Assembly (NCBI GenBank): GCA_902782305.1
Contig: CACZMV010000022.1
Span: forward strand, 1 to 44,550
DNA length: 44,550 nucleotides
Reading direction: 5' to 3'
DNA from: an uncultured Prevotellaceae bacterium
GTDB taxonomy: Bacteria > Bacteroidota > Bacteroidia > Bacteroidales > Bacteroidaceae
The notes under the pieces were generated by a model. It ran no database searches, had not been told where the DNA came from, and was given only the letters and a program-made list of their open reading frames with translations. Position numbers and translations under genes: made by a program. Position 1 is the stretch's first letter. Every line of letters begins with the position of its first letter. Positions 16,739 to 24,047 of this stretch are shown here, in pieces.

Positions 16739-16744
16739 AGAAAT

Positions 16745-17224
16745 ATGAGATCAAGAACAGCAACATGGTTTGAATGCAAGATCAGCTATGAGAAAGTCAT
16801 GGAGGATGGCTTGCAGAAGAAAGTGATAGAGAATTATGCCGTTGATGCCCTGAGCTTTACAGAAGCCGAGAAGCGCATCATGGAGGAGATGTCAAGCTAC
16901 ATCAGTGGTGAGTTTAAAGTGAAGGACATCAAGATTGCACCTTATGGTGAAATATTCTTCAGCGATGAGGAGATGGCAGACAAGTGGTATAAGGCCAAGT
17001 TGCAGTTTATCACCATTGACGAGAAGACCGAGAAAGAGAAACGCAGCAATGTGAACTATCTGGTACAGGCAGGAACCTTGAATGGGGCTGTGAAGAATAT
17101 CGACGAGGTGATGGGTGGTACTATGATTGATTATGTCATTGCCTCTGTGGCTGAGACCACCCTCATGGATGTGTTTGAATATGGCAAGAGCCAACAGGAC
17201 GCAAAACCTGAATTTGAAGGATGA
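16745..17224 (+). CDS. DUF4494 family protein
   Basis: A 159-residue cytoplasmic protein of a family restricted, as far as I know, to Bacteroidota; function unknown. The opening RSRTATWFECKISYEKVMED and the central EEMSSYISGEFKVKDIK match my recollection of the family, as does the C-terminal YVIASVAETTLMDVFEY. There is no signal peptide or membrane segment. It starts 6 bases after the pseudokinase stop and overlaps YggS by 4 bases, so the three genes form one tight unit. Confidence 0.75.
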   Translation: MRSRTATWFECKISYEKVMEDGLQKKVIENYAVDALSFTEAEKRIMEEMSSYISGEFKVKDIKIAPYGEIFFSDEEMADKWYKAKLQFITIDEKTEKEKRSNVNYLVQAGTLNGAVKNIDEVMGGTMIDYVIASVAETTLMDVFEYGKSQQDAKPEFEG

Positions 17225-17895
17225 TGTTCGACGTAAAAGGAAATTTAAAGCAAGTGCTTGCTAAGCTGCCACAGGGTGTTCGCCTTGTGGCAATTAGTAA
17301 GTATCATCCCAACGAATATATAGAGGCTGCTTACGAGGAGGGACAACGAATCTTTGGTGAGAGTCATGAACAGGAACTTCGACAGAAAGTGGAGACCCTG
17401 CCTAAGGATATTGAGTGGCATTTCATCGGTCATCTGCAGACCAATAAAGTGAAATATATCGCCCCTTATATCACCATGATTGAGGCTGTTGACTCTTTAA
17501 AGCTTCTTCGAGAGATTGATAAGCAAGCTGCTAAGAATGAACGTGTTATCGACGTTCTTCTAGAACTACACATTGCCGAGGAAGAAACCAAATACGGTCT
17601 TACTCCTGACGCATGCCGTCAACTTCTTTCTGAGGGCCAATGGAGGGAACTAACCCACGTCCGCATCTGTGGTCTGATGATGATGGCCTCGTATGTGGAG
17701 GATGAACAACAGATTCGCAATGAGTTCCGCATAGCGAAGAACCTCTTTGACGAACTCAAGGATCGCTATTTTGCAGATGCCCCTTGGTTCAAGGAGCGTT
17801 CATGGGGTATGAGTCACGATTATCCCATAGCCGTCGAGGAGGGAAGTACTATGGTTCGCGTTGGAACCTCCATTTTTGGACCTAGAGTATATTAA
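17221..17895 (+). CDS. yggS: YggS/PLPBP family pyridoxal phosphate homeostasis protein
   Basis: PLP-binding protein with an alanine-racemase-like barrel that buffers pyridoxal phosphate and affects amino-acid metabolism; it has no known catalytic reaction. The cofactor lysine is K27 in LVAISKYHP. Further landmarks are GQRIFGESHEQEL, EWHFIGHLQTNKVKYI, a stretch with ETKYGLTPDACRQLL, CGLMMMASYVEDE, SWGMSHDYPIAVEEGSTMVRVGTSIFG. The 224 residues are the normal length. The first ATG overlaps the DUF4494 stop (17221-17224); ATG 17224 is an alternative. A heptamer array starts on the base after the stop codon. Confidence 0.92.
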   Translation: MMFDVKGNLKQVLAKLPQGVRLVAISKYHPNEYIEAAYEEGQRIFGESHEQELRQKVETLPKDIEWHFIGHLQTNKVKYIAPYITMIEAVDSLKLLREIDKQAAKNERVIDVLLELHIAEEETKYGLTPDACRQLLSEGQWRELTHVRICGLMMMASYVEDEQQIRNEFRIAKNLFDELKDRYFADAPWFKERSWGMSHDYPIAVEEGSTMVRVGTSIFGPRVY

Positions 17896-17916
17896 AGTAA
17901 TTAGTAATGAGTAATG
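17896..17916 (+). repeat. Heptamer array AGTAATK x3 abutting the yggS stop codon
   Basis: AGTAATT, AGTAATG, AGTAATG in tandem, starting on the base after the yggS stop codon, then CTCATTGCTC, which gives a weak hairpin with GAGTAATG. It fills the gap between two convergent genes. Each unit carries TAA on the yggS strand. Confidence 0.75.
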
Positions 17917-17917
17917 C

Positions 17918-18679
17918 TCATTGCTCGTGAAACAAGTATTGTCCTCGCTTCATCGTGCCCCAATGGATTGCATGTTTGGGACAATGGTGATAACAAGCTA
18001 GGCAATTGGTACAACTGCCATCATGTTTCCAACGTGGTGGCAGTCCTTCTATATCGTCCACAGGACAAACTTTGGCGCACAATCCACATTGAATACAGGC
18101 GGTTTCATCGACCCAAAAGTGCTTGTCGGTAATCAAATGCTTGTTATAATACCCTCCAATCACGTAGGTGTAAGTATAAGGAATAGCCCCTTTCACCAGT
18201 TCTTCCGCGTTTTGTCGGTTCTTTACCACCTCGCAGATATGGGCAACCGTTACCTTAGCCTCTGCTATTTTCTTTTGCTCACGTTCAGGCGTGTCTAAGT
18301 GAAGGAACGAGAAACAAACGTTCGATTCAGGCATCACCACGGCAAATGTTGCATCGGCATGCAGTCCCTTTTGTTTCAATTCCTTGTTCAGAATCCGCAT
18401 GGCATGTCCCATATTGTCGCCACAAGTGGTTGCTGCGTAGACGAAGGAAGAAGGATGAGCTAAGAAAGTGGATTTGCTGATGAAATCGCGCACAATGCGG
18501 GGAGGTTGCCACCCATGCGTTGGGAAGCAGAAGCCCAGTCGCTCTCCCTCCTGTAAGGTATATCTAAGCTCTCCCTTGCGCAACTCGTCAGGGATATATC
18601 TCAGTTCTTCACCTGTGGCATGAGCCAGTTGCTCAGCCACCCATTTTGTATTGCCTGTACCTGAAAAATAGAAAATCAT
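17918..18679 (-). CDS. EFR1-type ferredoxin with N-terminal flavodoxin-like domain
   Basis: A 253-residue redox protein that joins a flavodoxin-like FMN domain to a bacterial ferredoxin with two [4Fe-4S] clusters. The FMN phosphate loop is FSGTGNTKWVAE (5-16). The cluster cysteines are C195/C198/C201/C205 (CIQCGLCAKVCP) and C223/C226/C229/C233 (CTNCLACYHHCP). It probably shuttles electrons in anaerobic metabolism; partner unknown. The open frame runs on upstream to 19138, but that extension lies antisense to truA and crosses the promoter, so I place the start at ATG 18679. Only four bases separate this ATG from the -7 element, so the message is probably leaderless. Confidence 0.85.
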   Translation of the reverse strand: MIFYFSGTGNTKWVAEQLAHATGEELRYIPDELRKGELRYTLQEGERLGFCFPTHGWQPPRIVRDFISKSTFLAHPSSFVYAATTCGDNMGHAMRILNKELKQKGLHADATFAVVMPESNVCFSFLHLDTPEREQKKIAEAKVTVAHICEVVKNRQNAEELVKGAIPYTYTYVIGGYYNKHLITDKHFWVDETACIQCGLCAKVCPVDDIEGLPPRWKHDGSCTNCLACYHHCPKHAIHWGTMKRGQYLFHEQ

Positions 18680-18683
18680 GGTG

Positions 18684-18691
18684 CAAAGATA
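18684..18691 (-). promoter_or_regulatory. -7 promoter element of the EFR1 gene, nearly touching the start codon
   Basis: TATCTTTG, then CACC, then ATG on the minus strand. With the usual start of transcription 4-6 bases past the element, the mRNA would begin at or within a base or two of the ATG. Confidence 0.6.
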
Positions 18692-18718
18692 AACAATAAC
18701 CAATAAACAATAGCCAAT
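18691..18718 (+). repeat. Heptamer-period array (2 x 14 nt) between EFR1 and truA
   Basis: AAACAATAACCAAT at 18691-18704 and AAACAATAGCCAAT at 18705-18718 differ at one base. Each splits into two related heptamers of the AATAAMC type. It lies between two divergent promoters. Confidence 0.7.
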
Positions 18719-18734
18719 AATCGAGTTTTTTTCG

Positions 18735-18742
18735 TACCTTTG
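18735..18742 (+). promoter_or_regulatory. -7 promoter element of truA
   Basis: TACCTTTG followed by CA, with only nine bases between the element and the ATG at 18752, so the leader is at most a few bases long. Confidence 0.6.
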
Positions 18743-18751
18743 CACCCAATT

Positions 18752-19486
18752 ATGCGATATTTTATCTGGTTCGGGTACGATGGTACTCACTATCATGGAT
18801 GGCAGATACAGCCAAATGGGGTAACGGTGCAGAGTGAATTGCAACGTTGCTTGAGCCTGTTGATGCGTGAGGAAGTGAGTGTGACAGGAGCTGGTCGCAC
18901 AGATGCCGGGGTGCATGCCCGTAGGATGGTGGCCCATTTTGATACTGCGCAGGAACTGGATTGTCCGATGATGGTGAAGAAGTTGAATGGACTTTTGCAC
19001 GAGGATATTGCAGTATATAGCATCGAGCGTGTGGCAGATGATTTGCATGCGCGATTCTCTGCAACTTCGCGTACCTATCATTATTATGTGCATACGAGGA
19101 AGTCGCCCTTCCTGAACCAGTATTCGCTCGAGTTGCACTATCAGCTGGACTATTCGCTGATGAATGAGGCTGGGCGCATTCTCATGGAGTATGAGGATTT
19201 TGGTGCTTTCTGCAAGGCTGGCTCAGATGTAAAGACCACCTTGTGTAAGGTGACTCGTGCACAATGGGTCCAGACATCGCCCACAGAATGGTACTTCGAG
19301 ATTACCGCCAACCGATTCCTGAGAAATATGGTGCGAGCAGTAGTAGGAACCTTGGTAGAGGTGGGTCGTGGACGTATGACACTGGATGAGTTCCGTCAAG
19401 TGATAGAAGGAAAGAAACGCACCCAGGCTGGTGAGTCTATGCCTGCTAAGGCGTTGTTTCTGGAAGATGTGGAATATAAATTGTAA
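18752..19486 (+). CDS. truA: tRNA pseudouridine(38-40) synthase TruA
   Basis: Cytoplasmic enzyme that isomerises uridines 38-40 in the anticodon stem-loop of tRNAs. The catalytic Asp is D51 in GAGRTDAGVHA. Other family blocks are RYFIWFGYDGTHYHGWQIQ at the start, SATSRTYHYYV, NRFLRNMVRAVVGTLVEVG and GESMPAKALFL. At 244 residues it has normal length. ATG 18752 is chosen because the longer frame starts with a TTG inside the promoter. A heptamer array overlaps its last codons and stop. Confidence 0.95.
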   Translation: MRYFIWFGYDGTHYHGWQIQPNGVTVQSELQRCLSLLMREEVSVTGAGRTDAGVHARRMVAHFDTAQELDCPMMVKKLNGLLHEDIAVYSIERVADDLHARFSATSRTYHYYVHTRKSPFLNQYSLELHYQLDYSLMNEAGRILMEYEDFGAFCKAGSDVKTTLCKVTRAQWVQTSPTEWYFEITANRFLRNMVRAVVGTLVEVGRGRMTLDEFRQVIEGKKRTQAGESMPAKALFLEDVEYKL

Positions 19487-19510
19487 ATGGTAAATAGTCC
19501 AATTGTAAAT
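19480..19510 (+). repeat. Heptamer array (TTGTAAA type) across the truA stop codon
   Basis: The units read TTGTAAA, TGGTAAA, TAGTCCA, then TTGTAAA out of phase by one base. The truA stop (19484-19486) is the TAA of the first unit, and the array ends 4 bases before the next start codon. The 31-nt block recurs at 25811-25841 with two differences. Confidence 0.75.
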
Positions 19511-19514
19511 CACA

Positions 19515-20435
19515 ATGGCTTGGTTAATTTTGGCATTTATGTCAGCTGCCCTATTGGGTTGCTACGATTCGTTTAAGAAACAGGCATTGAAAGCCAATGC
19601 CGTGATACCTGTTTTGTTTTTGAATACCCTGTTCTCCTCGCTGATATTCCTTCCGTTTATCGTGCTGAGTAGTACGACAAACACACTGGATGGCAGCATT
19701 TTCTATGTAACTTCAGGAGGATGGGAGGAACATAAATATGTATTGCTGAAAGCTCTGATTGTCTTGTCGAGTTGGGTGCTGGGCTATTTCGGCATGAAAC
19801 ATCTGCCTTTGACCATCGTTGGTCCTATCAATGCCACACGACCCGTCATGGTGCTGGTAGGAGCCTTGTTGGTATTTGGTGAACGACTGAACGGATGGCA
19901 ATGGGCCGGTGTGCTGTTGGCAGTGCTCTCGTTCCTGATGTTAAGCCATAGTGGTAAAAAGGAGGGAATCGACTTCAAACATGACCACTGGATTTGGATG
20001 ATTGTGGGCGCTGCTGCCTTGGGAGCCTTGAGTGGACTCTACGACAAATACCTGATGGCTCCTGTAGAGAGTGGGGGCGTGGGTCTGAACCGTATGTTGG
20101 TACAGGCTTGGTATAACTTCTATCAGTGCGGCATGATGCTGGCTATGCTGGTGTTCCTCTGGTGGCCCCATCGTAAGGAGATAACCCCTTTCCATTGGCA
20201 TTGGTCTATTATCGGGGTAAGCCTGTTCCTGTCAACGGCAGACTTTATGTATTTCTACTCGCTATCGATGCCAGAGGCTATGATTTCTATTGTATCGATG
20301 ATTCGCAGGGGAAGTGTCGTTGTGAGTTTCCTATTTGGGGCCGTTTTCTTTCATGAGAAGAATCTTAAAGCCAAGGCTTTCGACCTGGCTTTGGTGCTCT
20401 TAGGCATGATCTTCCTCTACATTGGTAGTGCGTAG
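19515..20435 (+). CDS. EamA-family (DMT) transporter
   Basis: A 306-residue inner-membrane protein of the drug/metabolite transporter superfamily, with about ten hydrophobic segments in two repeated halves. The first half starts at WLILAFMSAALLGCYDSF and includes the typical GPINATRPVMVLVGALLVFGE block. The second half begins near IWMIVGAAALGALSGLYD and ends with the paired block around SIVSMIRRGSVVVSFLFG and LVLLGMIFLYIGSA. Substrate unknown. The gene starts 4 bases after a heptamer array and probably shares a transcript with truA. Its last 36 bases overlap the convergent FHA gene. Confidence 0.85.
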   Translation: MAWLILAFMSAALLGCYDSFKKQALKANAVIPVLFLNTLFSSLIFLPFIVLSSTTNTLDGSIFYVTSGGWEEHKYVLLKALIVLSSWVLGYFGMKHLPLTIVGPINATRPVMVLVGALLVFGERLNGWQWAGVLLAVLSFLMLSHSGKKEGIDFKHDHWIWMIVGAAALGALSGLYDKYLMAPVESGGVGLNRMLVQAWYNFYQCGMMLAMLVFLWWPHRKEITPFHWHWSIIGVSLFLSTADFMYFYSLSMPEAMISIVSMIRRGSVVVSFLFGAVFFHEKNLKAKAFDLALVLLGMIFLYIGSA

Positions 20436-20957
20436 GATAATGCTGGTAGCCCCCAAAGTAAACAAAGTACCGTCCTCAATGATGCGACGTTCGCGAGGTT
20501 GCAACTCTACATCACCCACAAACGTACCCGTATTACTGTTGTTATCCATCAGTGTATAGCGCAAGCCACCCTTTTTGTCGTGGCTTACATTCACGGTGCA
20601 ATGGTTCAGGTCTACACTGGGGTCAACGGTCTCAAAGGTACAGTTGGCAGGATTGCCTTTCTGATAACGCCCAATCACGTTATCGCCCATATGCAGGGGA
20701 ATGACCTGCTTGAAATGGAACACGTTCTCAATCACAACGATAGAACCGCAAGCTTCTTCTGCTGTGCGCTGACCGTCATCTTGGGATAAATCTGCACTTT
20801 CCTGTTTCTGGGTTCCACGCAGTTTGGACACACCAATGCGTATGCCAAACTCCTTGCCACACTCGTTGCATTTGAATACCAACGACTGACCAGCCGAATA
20901 TTTCGTCTCGTCAAACGTGATGTAACTATCGCATTTAGGACATCTTACGCGTTTCAT
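20400..20957 (-). CDS. Zinc-ribbon and FHA domain protein
   Basis: A 185-residue cytoplasmic protein. An N-terminal zinc ribbon uses C6, C9, C30 and C33 (CPKCD and CNECG), of the type seen in bacterial MJ0042-like fingers. After a hydrophilic linker, an FHA fold spans about 85-178, with IGR at 95-97, the conserved His119 in DLNHCTV, and NNSNTGTFV in place of the usual NGT block. FHA domains read phosphothreonine, so this may be a partner for a protein kinase; the only kinase-like gene here is the pseudokinase 4 kb away. Its 3' end overlaps the EamA gene by 36 bases. It follows the HU-SPOR gene on the same strand with 22 bases between. Confidence 0.82.
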   Translation of the reverse strand: MKRVRCPKCDSYITFDETKYSAGQSLVFKCNECGKEFGIRIGVSKLRGTQKQESADLSQDDGQRTAEEACGSIVVIENVFHFKQVIPLHMGDNVIGRYQKGNPANCTFETVDPSVDLNHCTVNVSHDKKGGLRYTLMDNNSNTGTFVGDVELQPRERRIIEDGTLFTLGATSIILRTTNVEEDHA

Positions 20958-20961
20958 TCCG

Positions 20962-20982
20962 TAAACTCTAAACTATAAACTA
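20962..20982 (-). repeat. Heptamer array TAAACTM x3 across the HU-SPOR stop codon
   Basis: On the plus strand TAAACTC, TAAACTA, TAAACTA in tandem; on the minus strand each unit reads TAGTTTA or GAGTTTA. The stop codon of the HU-SPOR gene (TAG, 20980-20982) is the first TAG of the array. The array fills the gap to the FHA gene. Confidence 0.72.
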
Positions 20983-22059
20983 AATACTATGTTTATAGAC
21001 CCAGGCGTCATAAAATTCCTCCTTGTTTGACAACCTGTTCACACGGCGATATGCCTCCGCTTCCGTTTCGAATTCACCACAAGAAACACGCACCACATTA
21101 TTAGATATAAAGACCTTGGCATCCTCGTAGCCCTGTTTGTGCAACTTCTCAACATAAGCTTCCGCATTGCTGAGCTTCACCTGAGAGGCCACAATAACTA
21201 AATAGGAGGTGCTAGATGAACTAGAAGCACTAGTCTTACTAGATGCACTAGACTTACTAGAAAGACCAGATTTAACGGAATCTGCGTCCTGAGCTATCGT
21301 GGTTTTAACGATAGGCTGGGCAGGAATGACATTGCTGTCCTTGGGCATGAGTCTATAAAGGATGTTGTTCTGGAGATGACTCATGGTACGAGTACCCAGG
21401 TCGCTGTTGACCACTGGCGTACTCATGAAGAAGAAGGCGACGATAGCAGCTGCAACGGCTACCGTATTGCGTATCCACGACATGCGGATATGCAGGGTGT
21501 AACCGTCATTTTCTTCGGTATTATCGGTAAATTCCAACAGGGTAGGCTGCGACTCAACAGGCTTTTCGGGTTCTTCAAGTCTAACCTCACGAGCTACCGA
21601 TGGAATGGCCTTCAAAGGCTCTTCAATGGGTCGATGATCCTTCAGTTGCTTAAAGGTGTAGGAACCTAAGCCGTAGAGTTCTGGTGTCAAGAGACCAGCC
21701 TCGCAGGGAGTGAATTCGTAATTACCCTCAGAATTCACAGTCAAAGTGCCTAAATCGGTCAGGGTATAGGAACCTTCTTCACTCAGGATATGCTTCAATT
21801 CCTCGACTTCTTCGGCAACTTGGCGAATAGCTTCAGGGTAGCTGATGTCATACGCCTCGACATACGATTGAACCAATACACTGTCGTTCATGCACAATTG
21901 AGGATTGAAACCCAAGGTGCGCAAGGGAGGAAGGAACGAACGGTCGTCTGCATCATAACGTGCAGGAACTAAATGTGTCATAAATCCCCCAAAATCAGGC
22001 ACTATCACACATTCGTTCGATAACAACAGTATCTCAATATGTCGATTTAGTTCTATCAT
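20980..22059 (-). CDS. CCDC81-like HU domain and SPOR domain membrane protein
   Basis: A 359-residue protein with an N-terminal prokaryotic CCDC81/HU-like region (opening MIELNRHIEILLLSNECVIV, then PDFGGF and DLGTLTV), one membrane segment near residues 195-215 (NTVAVAAAIVAFFFMSTPVV), a Ser-rich linker at about 266-283 and a C-terminal SPOR domain over the last 75 residues (SYLVIVASQVKLSNAEAYVE). SPOR domains bind denuded peptidoglycan at division sites. This suggests a link between the cell interior and the septal wall. The start is ATG 22059, six bases after a -7 element; the longer frame to 22143 runs through that promoter. The linker is encoded by a 9-nt tandem repeat. Confidence 0.78.
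   Translation of the reverse strand: MIELNRHIEILLLSNECVIVPDFGGFMTHLVPARYDADDRSFLPPLRTLGFNPQLCMNDSVLVQSYVEAYDISYPEAIRQVAEEVEELKHILSEEGSYTLTDLGTLTVNSEGNYEFTPCEAGLLTPELYGLGSYTFKQLKDHRPIEEPLKAIPSVAREVRLEEPEKPVESQPTLLEFTDNTEENDGYTLHIRMSWIRNTVAVAAAIVAFFFMSTPVVNSDLGTRTMSHLQNNILYRLMPKDSNVIPAQPIVKTTIAQDADSVKSGLSSKSSASSKTSASSSSSTSYLVIVASQVKLSNAEAYVEKLHKQGYEDAKVFISNNVVRVSCGEFETEAEAYRRVNRLSNKEEFYDAWVYKHSI
21211..21264. repeat. 9-nt tandem repeat with a CTAG in every unit
   Basis: Six consecutive 9-mers, all of the form NCTAGNNNN: GCTAGATGA, ACTAGAAGC, ACTAGTCTT, ACTAGATGC, ACTAGACTT, ACTAGAAAG. They encode the Ser-rich linker before the SPOR domain, three codons per unit, so changes in copy number would stay in frame. 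Confidence 0.85.
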
Positions 22060-22065
22060 CGAGTG

Positions 22066-22073
22066 CAAAATTA
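22066..22073 (-). promoter_or_regulatory. -7 promoter element of the HU-SPOR gene
   Basis: TAATTTTG, then six bases (CACTCG), then the ATG on the minus strand. The mRNA would have at most a base or two of leader. Confidence 0.55.
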
Positions 22074-22118
22074 CGTTTTTTTTATGAAACAAACAAGCGT
22101 AAGAAGAAAAATTTTTTG

Positions 22119-22126
22119 TACCTTTG
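22119..22126 (+). promoter_or_regulatory. -7 promoter element of rfbC
   Basis: TACCTTTG, exact consensus, 28 bases before the ATG at 22155 and divergent from the HU-SPOR promoter. Confidence 0.6.
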
Positions 22127-22154
22127 TCATCAAATTCAAACATAAAATAGAGAG

Positions 22155-22703
22155 ATGGAGTACAAGAAAACCACTATCGAAGGCGTGTATATTATTGAAC
22201 CAAAGGTGTTTAACGACGCGCGTGGATATTTTTTTGAAGCTTGGAAGAAAGAAGAGTTCGAACAGTACATCGGAAAAGTGGAGTTCGTGCAGGATAATGA
22301 GTCCAAATCGAGCTATGGTGTTTTGCGAGGCTTACATTATCAGAAGGGCGATTGCTCTCAGGCCAAATTGGTGCGTGTCATCAAGGGCAAGGTGCTTGAT
22401 GTCGCTGTAGATATCCGCAAGTCCAGTCCTACGTTTGGCAAATACGTGATGGTAGAGCTGAGCGACGAGAACAAGCGCCAATTCTTCATTCCCCGTGGTT
22501 TTGCCCATGGCTTTCTGGTGTTGAGCGACGAGGCTATCTTTACCTATAAGGTAGATAATGCCTATGCGCCTCAGGCTGATGCAGGCATCCGTTGGAATGA
22601 TCCCGATATCAATATCCAGTGGCCCATCGATCCTGCGCAGGTGCAGGCCTCAGAGAAGGATTTGAAACAGCCTTTCTTAAAGGACGCAGAAGTATTTGAG
22701 TAA
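22155..22703 (+). CDS. rfbC: dTDP-4-dehydrorhamnose 3,5-epimerase RfbC
   Basis: Cupin-fold epimerase of the dTDP-L-rhamnose pathway for surface polysaccharide. The 182 residues match the family length. Visible blocks are EPKVFNDARGYFFEAW, VQDNESKSSYGVLRGLHYQ with the catalytic His, AKLVRVIKGKVLDVAVDIRK, FIPRGFAHGFLVLSDEA and the C-terminal IRWNDPDINIQWP. No rmlA, rmlB or rmlD gene is in the window. ugd follows 24 bases downstream on the same strand, so both nucleotide-sugar genes are probably expressed together. Confidence 0.92.
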   Translation: MEYKKTTIEGVYIIEPKVFNDARGYFFEAWKKEEFEQYIGKVEFVQDNESKSSYGVLRGLHYQKGDCSQAKLVRVIKGKVLDVAVDIRKSSPTFGKYVMVELSDENKRQFFIPRGFAHGFLVLSDEAIFTYKVDNAYAPQADAGIRWNDPDINIQWPIDPAQVQASEKDLKQPFLKDAEVFE

Positions 22704-22727
22704 TCAACTTATTATCAATTATACATT

Positions 22728-24047
22728 ATGAATATAGCAATTGTTGGAACAGGATACGTTGGACTGGTTTCAGGAACATGTTTTGCTGATACCGGTGCCA
22801 ATGTAACATGTGTGGACGTAGATGCCCAGAAAATAGAACGCTTGAAGAATGGCGAGATACCCATCTTCGAACCAGGACTGGACGAGTTGGTGATGAAGAA
22901 TGTTAAGGCTGGGCGCCTGCACTTCACAACAGACCTGTCGTCAGTGCTCGACGATGTGCAGATTGTGTTCTCTGCGGTAGGTACTCCTCCCGATGAGGAT
23001 GGCTCTGCCGACTTGAAATATGTGTTGCAGGTGGCTCGTACCATTGGTCAGCACATGAACCACTATCTCGTGGTAGTCACCAAGTCGACCGTTCCCGTAG
23101 GTACCGCTTCCAAGGTGCGCAAAGCCATTGAAGAGGAGTTGGCCAAACGTGGACTGCAAGACCTGGAGTTCGACGTAGCCTCCAACCCTGAGTTCCTGAA
23201 GGAAGGTAATGCCATCAAGGACTTCATGTCGCCCGACCGTGTCGTGGTGGGTGTGGAGAGCGAACATGCCAAGAAGGTGCTGACCAAGTTATACAAGCCC
23301 TTCCTGATTAACAATTTCCGTGTGATTTTCATGGACATCCCCTCTGCTGAGATGACCAAATATGCCGCTAACTCGATGCTGGCCACCCGTATCTCGTTCA
23401 TGAACGATATTGCCAACCTGTGCGAACGGGTAGGGGCTGATGTTAATATGGTACGCGCGGGAATTGGTGCCGACACCCGTATCGGTCGTAAGTTCCTGTA
23501 TGCAGGCTGTGGCTATGGTGGCAGCTGTTTCCCCAAAGACGTCAAGGCCCTGATCAAGACAGCCGACCAGAACGGCTATTCCATGGAAGTGCTTAAGGCT
23601 GTTGAGCGTGTCAATGAGCGCCAGAAGAGCATCCTCTTTGAGAAATTGCAGAAAGCTTTCAAGGGCGAAGACCTGAAAGGCAAGACCATTGCCATGTGGG
23701 GTCTGTCGTTCAAGCCCGAGACCGACGATATGCGCGAATCCACCGCTTTGGTCATGATTCATTTGTTGCTGGAGGCAGGTTGTACCGTTCGCGCCTACGA
23801 CCCCGTGGCCATGAACGAGTGTAAGCGCAGGATTGGTGACACCGTGACCTATTGCAACGATATGTACGATGCCACGCTGGATGCCGATGCCCTGTTGCTC
23901 CTGACAGAGTGGAAGGAGTTCCGTTTGCCTACATGGGCTGTCATCAAGAAAGCCATGAAGCGCCCCTTGGTCATTGACGGACGAAACATCTTCGATTCCG
24001 AAGACTTGGAGGAGAACGGCTTTGAATATCATTGTATTGGAAAATAA
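22728..24047 (+). CDS. ugd: UDP-glucose 6-dehydrogenase
   Basis: NAD-dependent enzyme that oxidises UDP-glucose (or a related UDP-hexose) to UDP-glucuronate for glycans. The N-terminal NAD loop is IVGTGYVGLVSG. The catalytic Cys is C267 in GCGYGGSCFPKDVKAL. Further blocks are VTKSTVPVGTA, SNPEFLKEGNAI, EMTKYAANSMLATRISFMN, and the C-terminal WGLSFKPETDDMRES. The 439 residues are normal. The next gene begins on the very next base after the stop, so the unit continues. Confidence 0.94.
   Translation: MNIAIVGTGYVGLVSGTCFADTGANVTCVDVDAQKIERLKNGEIPIFEPGLDELVMKNVKAGRLHFTTDLSSVLDDVQIVFSAVGTPPDEDGSADLKYVLQVARTIGQHMNHYLVVVTKSTVPVGTASKVRKAIEEELAKRGLQDLEFDVASNPEFLKEGNAIKDFMSPDRVVVGVESEHAKKVLTKLYKPFLINNFRVIFMDIPSAEMTKYAANSMLATRISFMNDIANLCERVGADVNMVRAGIGADTRIGRKFLYAGCGYGGSCFPKDVKALIKTADQNGYSMEVLKAVERVNERQKSILFEKLQKAFKGEDLKGKTIAMWGLSFKPETDDMRESTALVMIHLLLEAGCTVRAYDPVAMNECKRRIGDTVTYCNDMYDATLDADALLLLTEWKEFRLPTWAVIKKAMKRPLVIDGRNIFDSEDLEENGFEYHCIGK

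Noticed and set aside
18680-19138. N-terminal extension of the EFR1 frame
   Set aside because: It is antisense to truA and crosses the EFR1 promoter; the flavodoxin motif begins right after ATG 18679.
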